A stretch of 33,944 bases of DNA from an uncultured Flavobacteriaceae bacterium (GTDB lineage Bacteria; Bacteroidota; Bacteroidia; Flavobacteriales; Flavobacteriaceae), in assembly GCA_913020295.1 (NCBI GenBank), contig CAJWAA010000018.1, positions 1-33,944 of the forward strand, given 5' to 3'. Below the pieces are notes generated by a model. That model ran no database searches, was not told where the DNA came from, and saw only the letters and a list, made by a program, of their open reading frames with translations. Position 1 is the first letter of the stretch, and each line of letters begins with the position of its first letter. The translations under genes were made by a program, and so were the position numbers. Below are positions 32,301 through 33,944 of the stretch, in pieces.

Positions 32301-33944
32301 TCAAGATCTTATAGGGGAAAGATGAATCTGATTTTGGCATATAACAGAAAATTGACCAATCAAGAAGTTCAAGACATATATCAATCTTTATCTCCCAGGT
32401 TAAGTGGAAATAATACTACCATTACTGTTTCTCAAACCTCTGTTGACGAAGAGGTCCCTATTGGAACAGAGGTTGGCACCTTAACAGCAGTCGATTTAGA
32501 TACAACCAATCTAACTTACAGCCTCGTATCAGGAGATGGAATAAATGATCTGCATAATTCACTATTTACTGTATCTGGTTCTAAGTTATTGGTAGGCGGT
32601 AATATTGATTATGAGACCAACTCAACACTAAACATCTACGTTCAAGTGTCCGATGGTGAGAATATTTACCAAAGAGCAATGATAGTTAACGTAAATGATA
32701 TTAAAGAAACTCCATTGATTCAGGTAAGTGACATTGTAAAAACATTTGGTGGTGCAAATTTTGATTTGACTGCCACTTCCTCGAGCACTGGTGCATTTAC
32801 TTACACTGTAGCCGACCAAAGTGTGGCTTCAATAAATGGAAATACAGTAACGATTTTAGGAGCTGGTTCAACATCTATCACTGTAACTCAGGCTGAGGAT
32901 AATAACTTTACCTCTGCTACAGCCACATTTTCTTTAAAAATAAATAAGGCTGATGTAATAATTATGATTGACGATATTACAAAGAACTATGGAGATAATG
33001 ATTTTAATTTAACTGCTGTTTCTTCAAGTACATTTGTATTAATATCAGATTTTATTACCCTTTCTCCACCTACAAATACAAATCCAACTTATTGGTATGT
33101 GAGCTCTGTATGGAATGATAATTCATTTTATGAAAATGCGCCTCCAGGTTATGCAGATAATAAATATTACACACCTTGGTTAGACTCACCTCAATCCTGG
33201 TCTGCAAAGTTTAATAACACATCGCAATGGATTACTCTTGACCTCCAAGCTGAATCAATGGTTTACCAGGTCATAACAAAAGCAAGGACTATTAGTAATC
33301 AGAATTACAATCAATATGTAAAAAAAGCAAATATTCTTTACGGTAGTGATAACACTAACTGGACAACAATATTTAATAATACGAGTCTCCAAACTGCATC
33401 TGATGATATTCCAGTTTCAAAAGTACTTGCCGCTCCTGTTCCTGCCAGATATGTAAAAGTTGAGCCAACCGAATGGAATAATCATATATCTATGCGAATG
33501 GGTGTAGTTTATAGAACAATCAGTCAATCACTTGTAAGTGATGGTAGTTTAACTTTCTCAAGTTCAAATAACAATGTGGTTTCCACCTCCAATAGCTCAG
33601 CTACTATAAAAGGAGCAGGATCGGTAAACATTACGGTCTCTCAATCTGAAACTTCAAACTATAATTCTTCAACTAGCTCGTTTACTATAACAGTTAATAA
33701 AATTGATCCTACAATCACATTTAATAGTTTGACAAAGACTTATGGGGATACTAACTTTAATTTGGTAGCTACCTCTTCAAGTACAGGAGCCTTTACCTTC
33801 AATATTACAGATGCAAATGTAGCTACAGTAACTGGTAGTAACACAACCATAGTTGGAGCGGGAACTACAACAGTGACTGTAACTCAAGCAGCAGACTCAA
33901 ATTATAATGCTGCTACTGCGACTATGACTCTCACGGTTAATAAA
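26337..33944 (+). CDS. Giant secreted multidomain beta-helix/LamG/cadherin protein, 3' end beyond window
   Basis: An open frame of 2536 codons without a stop, running off the right edge. I read every codon line by line over most of its length. It probably starts at TTG 26337 (in-frame stop at 26268, no ATG in the first part) with a signal peptide ending near FLFSQ. Domains by residue: right-handed beta-helix of DUF1565 type (about 38-700, begins YYVAKNGSNSNSGTS), LamG1 (735-942), LamG2 (955-1172), cadherin-like 1 and 2 (1180-1376), LamG3 (1382-1605), cadherin-like 3 and 4 (1615-1811), LamG4 (1817-2020), cadherin-like 5 (2025-2122), and MBG-type Ig-like repeats from 2125 with a discoidin domain inserted. 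Likely a cell-surface or type IX-secreted adhesin or polysaccharide-binding enzyme; the sorting signal would be beyond the window. Confidence 0.88.
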   Translation, partial: MKNKFLNIQFLDIIKTKAILSSFVFLFSTHFLFSQTNYYVAKNGSNSNSGTSISSPFLTISHAISQINPGDKIYIRRGTYHEEIIIDDIDSASGNETLISNYNNERVIIDGTIAVNGSWIDDTIGGVAVKKIENFSESISQLFVGNNQMVMARWPNAQFDDLSIYDHDNWAHGEETGSTDGSFLIDETYDNPGSLSLANSIGILNVGSFRTFNREIATHTQQVGDDIITYTTPIGENGLGAGLSNNGELKDKHHYFFFERKKEFIDVENEWFLDTTTNELYLNPPNGVDLFQTPIRGKVRDYSLTIAGSEYLKINGLTFFATTIHARGSNNLEISECNFYYPSHSKRMLGDLSGANATTFGTGSGNTARVDSSTVSGCLFIDTEGEALIIRGDNNTIKNSYFRNIDWSATELNGLMVSVFIDGTGNTFTGNEIYHTGASATVWPGEQSIFSYNIVSSTGHAQSDGSVFQGTKNYVFGSEVHHNFVYDTEKYAFRYDAPGGDAAQAGSFGVMHHNIADNTLGLMIKGNNQIIAHNTVINTISNRNDIIILAEDCSNTNTWLYNNLAERIGSHRSDVLFSAPLNGPMPIGTEGYIENGDDWEVCDSNDGALYSGTGTGSSTGNMDSINVSRPGIGYNSNIENLIDYNPGDGKTISDYQPISNQIIDQGVSLTNTVSKSLTESDQLNSIVPHTPVGSGTDIGAIDGNSLWTPGVQGWTPQQSINLEDIFYNPGIVESNLLLHFDFANSSSYPGSGDKVYDLSNNYNQGDLNGNPSMINNHGGEIDLDGTNDYIQLNDPFSLQNHSIEMWIKMKDNGNDFLWDARDSDNDGYILHYNSGYKYHINTSMIDNSQSHLNQWVQVVASYNGEKSRIFINGQKVEESNSINKVINTTTNARIGARSHNALAYYLEAEIGIVRFYNQTLYSADVLQNYNANAARFGLTSNPVSPTSIDITQPIPTRGLQLYLDSTKSDSYQSGGNTWFDLSGNDYDFTVSGNPPFDSSIRGGVINFQAGGDYATNNSDPILNINSYTKFAVFNPLAATTNNIISGGNESRHAFYMAGQTNQFQAGGTVNGSWVWPVKYESNGGASILNIWNIGTVTFDTDSGMDLYYGGNLVDSNSSATGVIDHTSPRVNIARYNTGNYFTGYIPVAIIYDRKLSNHEVNSLSNHFASRYGLSRSNTSSLTIDEGVPINSILADLSATDPDSTQFIYELVSGDGGIDQHNSSFTISGTQIVVGQIISFDNTPLMNINLKVTDESNNSLTQSFVIYVNDLNRAPTDIGISSTTFLESVSSSSTIATLSAVDSDTSDSHVFSLINGDGSNDADNSSFTISGTSLIINSTADFETKTSYNLYINVNDGVNDFAKAFTVSVTNENDEPPSDIFFLDVDTNNLVLYLNAKNSDSYPTSGNQWFDLSGNYNHGLINGATYNSSADGGFSFDGSDDKIVIQHDSSLNFENDLTLIYTLKPDWSNSSYSPGFSKGENKNSNFSTWIGSDKQIDISTQVGNNQTENVNSLRPAYDATNDISEGNWYTIAITIDSSNNQKTYINGSQVGATKSITLGATNSLNLTIGQLPGYSHSTYGGGEIGKVILYNSALTSAQVSSNFNLMSNSSTPTSTYASVNEGAALNTIVGSFTATDSDTSIFTFSIVQGDGNNDQHNSYFTISGNQLLVNNGNINYDLTPKLFVNIQVSDGLQTYSKPFEVVVKDLNRPPSDIGLSSNTISESVSASSSIATLSAVDSDTSDTHVFTLTNGDGSNDDDNSSFTISGTSLIINSSADYEAKTSYNLYINVNDGTNDFAKAFTVSVTNINEAPSDLGFLTIPTNGLILHLDASNSNSYPGNGNTWFDLSGQNAHAKATTLPPFGLNGAQIKNFDFDDNSHGFNSVDINQEYRDLIVIKKYEIGGGIKTVFGHYDHQDNSFRINGDNVRVVNQFNHDDWQDGSESDVFINGSFITQDTNVLDQWVFVRTYRSNNVGFGNSFRYEVSKGHGGGSRSYRGKMNLILAYNRKLTNQEVQDIYQSLSPRLSGNNTTITVSQTSVDEEVPIGTEVGTLTAVDLDTTNLTYSLVSGDGINDLHNSLFTVSGSKLLVGGNIDYETNSTLNIYVQVSDGENIYQRAMIVNVNDIKETPLIQVSDIVKTFGGANFDLTATSSSTGAFTYTVADQSVASINGNTVTILGAGSTSITVTQAEDNNFTSATATFSLKINKADVIIMIDDITKNYGDNDFNLTAVSSSTFVLISDFITLSPPTNTNPTYWYVSSVWNDNSFYENAPPGYADNKYYTPWLDSPQSWSAKFNNTSQWITLDLQAESMVYQVITKARTISNQNYNQYVKKANILYGSDNTNWTTIFNNTSLQTASDDIPVSKVLAAPVPARYVKVEPTEWNNHISMRMGVVYRTISQSLVSDGSLTFSSSNNNVVSTSNSSATIKGAGSVNITVSQSETSNYNSSTSSFTITVNKIDPTITFNSLTKTYGDTNFNLVATSSSTGAFTFNITDANVATVTGSNTTIVGAGTTTVTVTQAADSNYNAATATMTLTVNK
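26450..28440 (+). other. Right-handed beta-helix region of the giant protein
   Basis: It opens with YYVAKNGSNSNSGTS, then PGDKIYIRRGTYHEE, the hallmark of DUF1565-type beta-helix proteins, and continues with NQMVMARWPN and many Asn-rich turn repeats (SGNTFTGNEIYHTGA, NYVFGSEVHHNFVYD, NNQIIAHNTVIN). Such folds occur in polysaccharide lyases and hydrolases, so this could be the catalytic part of an otherwise adhesive protein, but no active site is assigned. Confidence 0.75.
30150..30464 (+). repeat. Cadherin-like repeat copy A
   Basis: Encodes RAPTDIGISS ... AVDSDTSDSHVF ... FTISGTSLIINS ... YNLYINVNDG. It is almost repeated 1305 bp downstream (31455-31769), around 80% identical in protein by eye, with long identical stretches in DNA. 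Confidence 0.8.
31455..31769 (+). repeat. Cadherin-like repeat copy B
   Basis: Second copy of the module at 30150-30464, with the same ISGTSLIINS and YNLYINVNDG core. Between the two lie a LamG module and another cadherin-like module, so the duplicated unit is about 1.3 kb (LamG + two cadherin-like domains). Confidence 0.8.
32709..33944 (+). repeat. Three MBG-type Ig-like repeats, the second split
   Basis: Repeat 1 is 32709-32948, repeat 2 is 32949-33701 and repeat 3 is 33702-33944. Each has the pattern KT(F/Y)G, then LxATSSSTGAFT, VATVxG, GAGTTTVTVTQA and a closing (L/I)xVNK. Repeat 2 is interrupted after AVSSST by about 510 bp and resumes at GSLTFSSSNNNVVS. The first and third are about 80 residues each; the series continues past the window. 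Confidence 0.8.
33033..33542 (+). other. Inserted F5/8 type C (discoidin) domain
   Basis: About 170 residues in frame inside MBG repeat 2. Pattern: WSAKFNNTSQWITLDL, ILYGSDNTNWTTI and, near the end, PARYVKVEPTEWNNHISMR, which is a typical discoidin/CBM32-like carbohydrate-binding closing strand. The host repeat is continuous on either side. Confidence 0.75.

Noticed and set aside
29876-33944. Repeated DNA as a possible CRISPR or satellite array
   Set aside because: The repeats are long, diverged and in frame, and fall on protein domains, so they are explained by the giant coding sequence.

Overview
The window is AT-rich and looks like the chromosome of a marine Bacteroidota, most likely a Flavobacteriia member. 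The reasons are lipoprotein signal peptides (Cys lipobox) on many enzymes, a promoter fitting the Bacteroidota -33/-7 pattern (TTG ... TAnnTTTG), DUF3078, DUF1080 and ThuA proteins, several sulfatases, and a giant multidomain secreted protein with beta-helix, LamG, cadherin-like and discoidin modules. Species cannot be named from the sequence alone.

Left part (1-8.0 kb): a SnoaL/ABM lipoprotein, a membrane acyltransferase of the HGSNAT/NagX (DUF5009) type, two small membrane proteins, an alkane 1-monooxygenase (AlkB) overlapping its probable TetR-type repressor, a NagA-like deacetylase carrying a signal-peptide-like N-terminus, a frameshifted membrane-protein pseudogene, and two small minus-strand genes. 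The alkB promoter is flanked by two 16-bp palindromes (TTGGGTA-N2-TACCCAA type) that are good candidates for TetR operators.

Middle part (8.2-23.4 kb): a polysaccharide-utilisation neighbourhood. It has three Cys-type (CxPxR) sulfatases, KDG kinase and KDPG aldolase (kdgK-eda), and a tight seven-gene minus-strand run: SGNH hydrolase, ThuA-like protein, xylulokinase, xylose isomerase, MFS transporter, DUF1080 protein and a small lipoprotein. Together these suggest removal of sulfate from an algal polysaccharide outside the cytoplasm, then cytoplasmic catabolism of a uronate-derived 2-keto-3-deoxy sugar (to pyruvate and glyceraldehyde-3-phosphate) and of xylose (to xylulose-5-phosphate). A sulfated xylose/uronate polymer such as ulvan would fit, but no lyase with a recognised family and no SusC/SusD pair lies in the window, so the substrate is an inference.

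Right part (23.4-33.9 kb): a tRNA-Arg(CCT), an 815-residue lipoprotein of no family I recognise (possible new carbohydrate-active enzyme), and a giant open reading frame from 26337 that runs off the right edge with no stop (2536 codons visible). It encodes a signal peptide, a right-handed beta-helix, four LamG-like and five cadherin-like modules in repeating order, and three MBG-type Ig-like repeats, the second of which is split by an inserted F5/8 type C (discoidin) domain. This architecture, the alkB operator pair, and the unrecognised 815-residue protein are the most interesting parts of the window.
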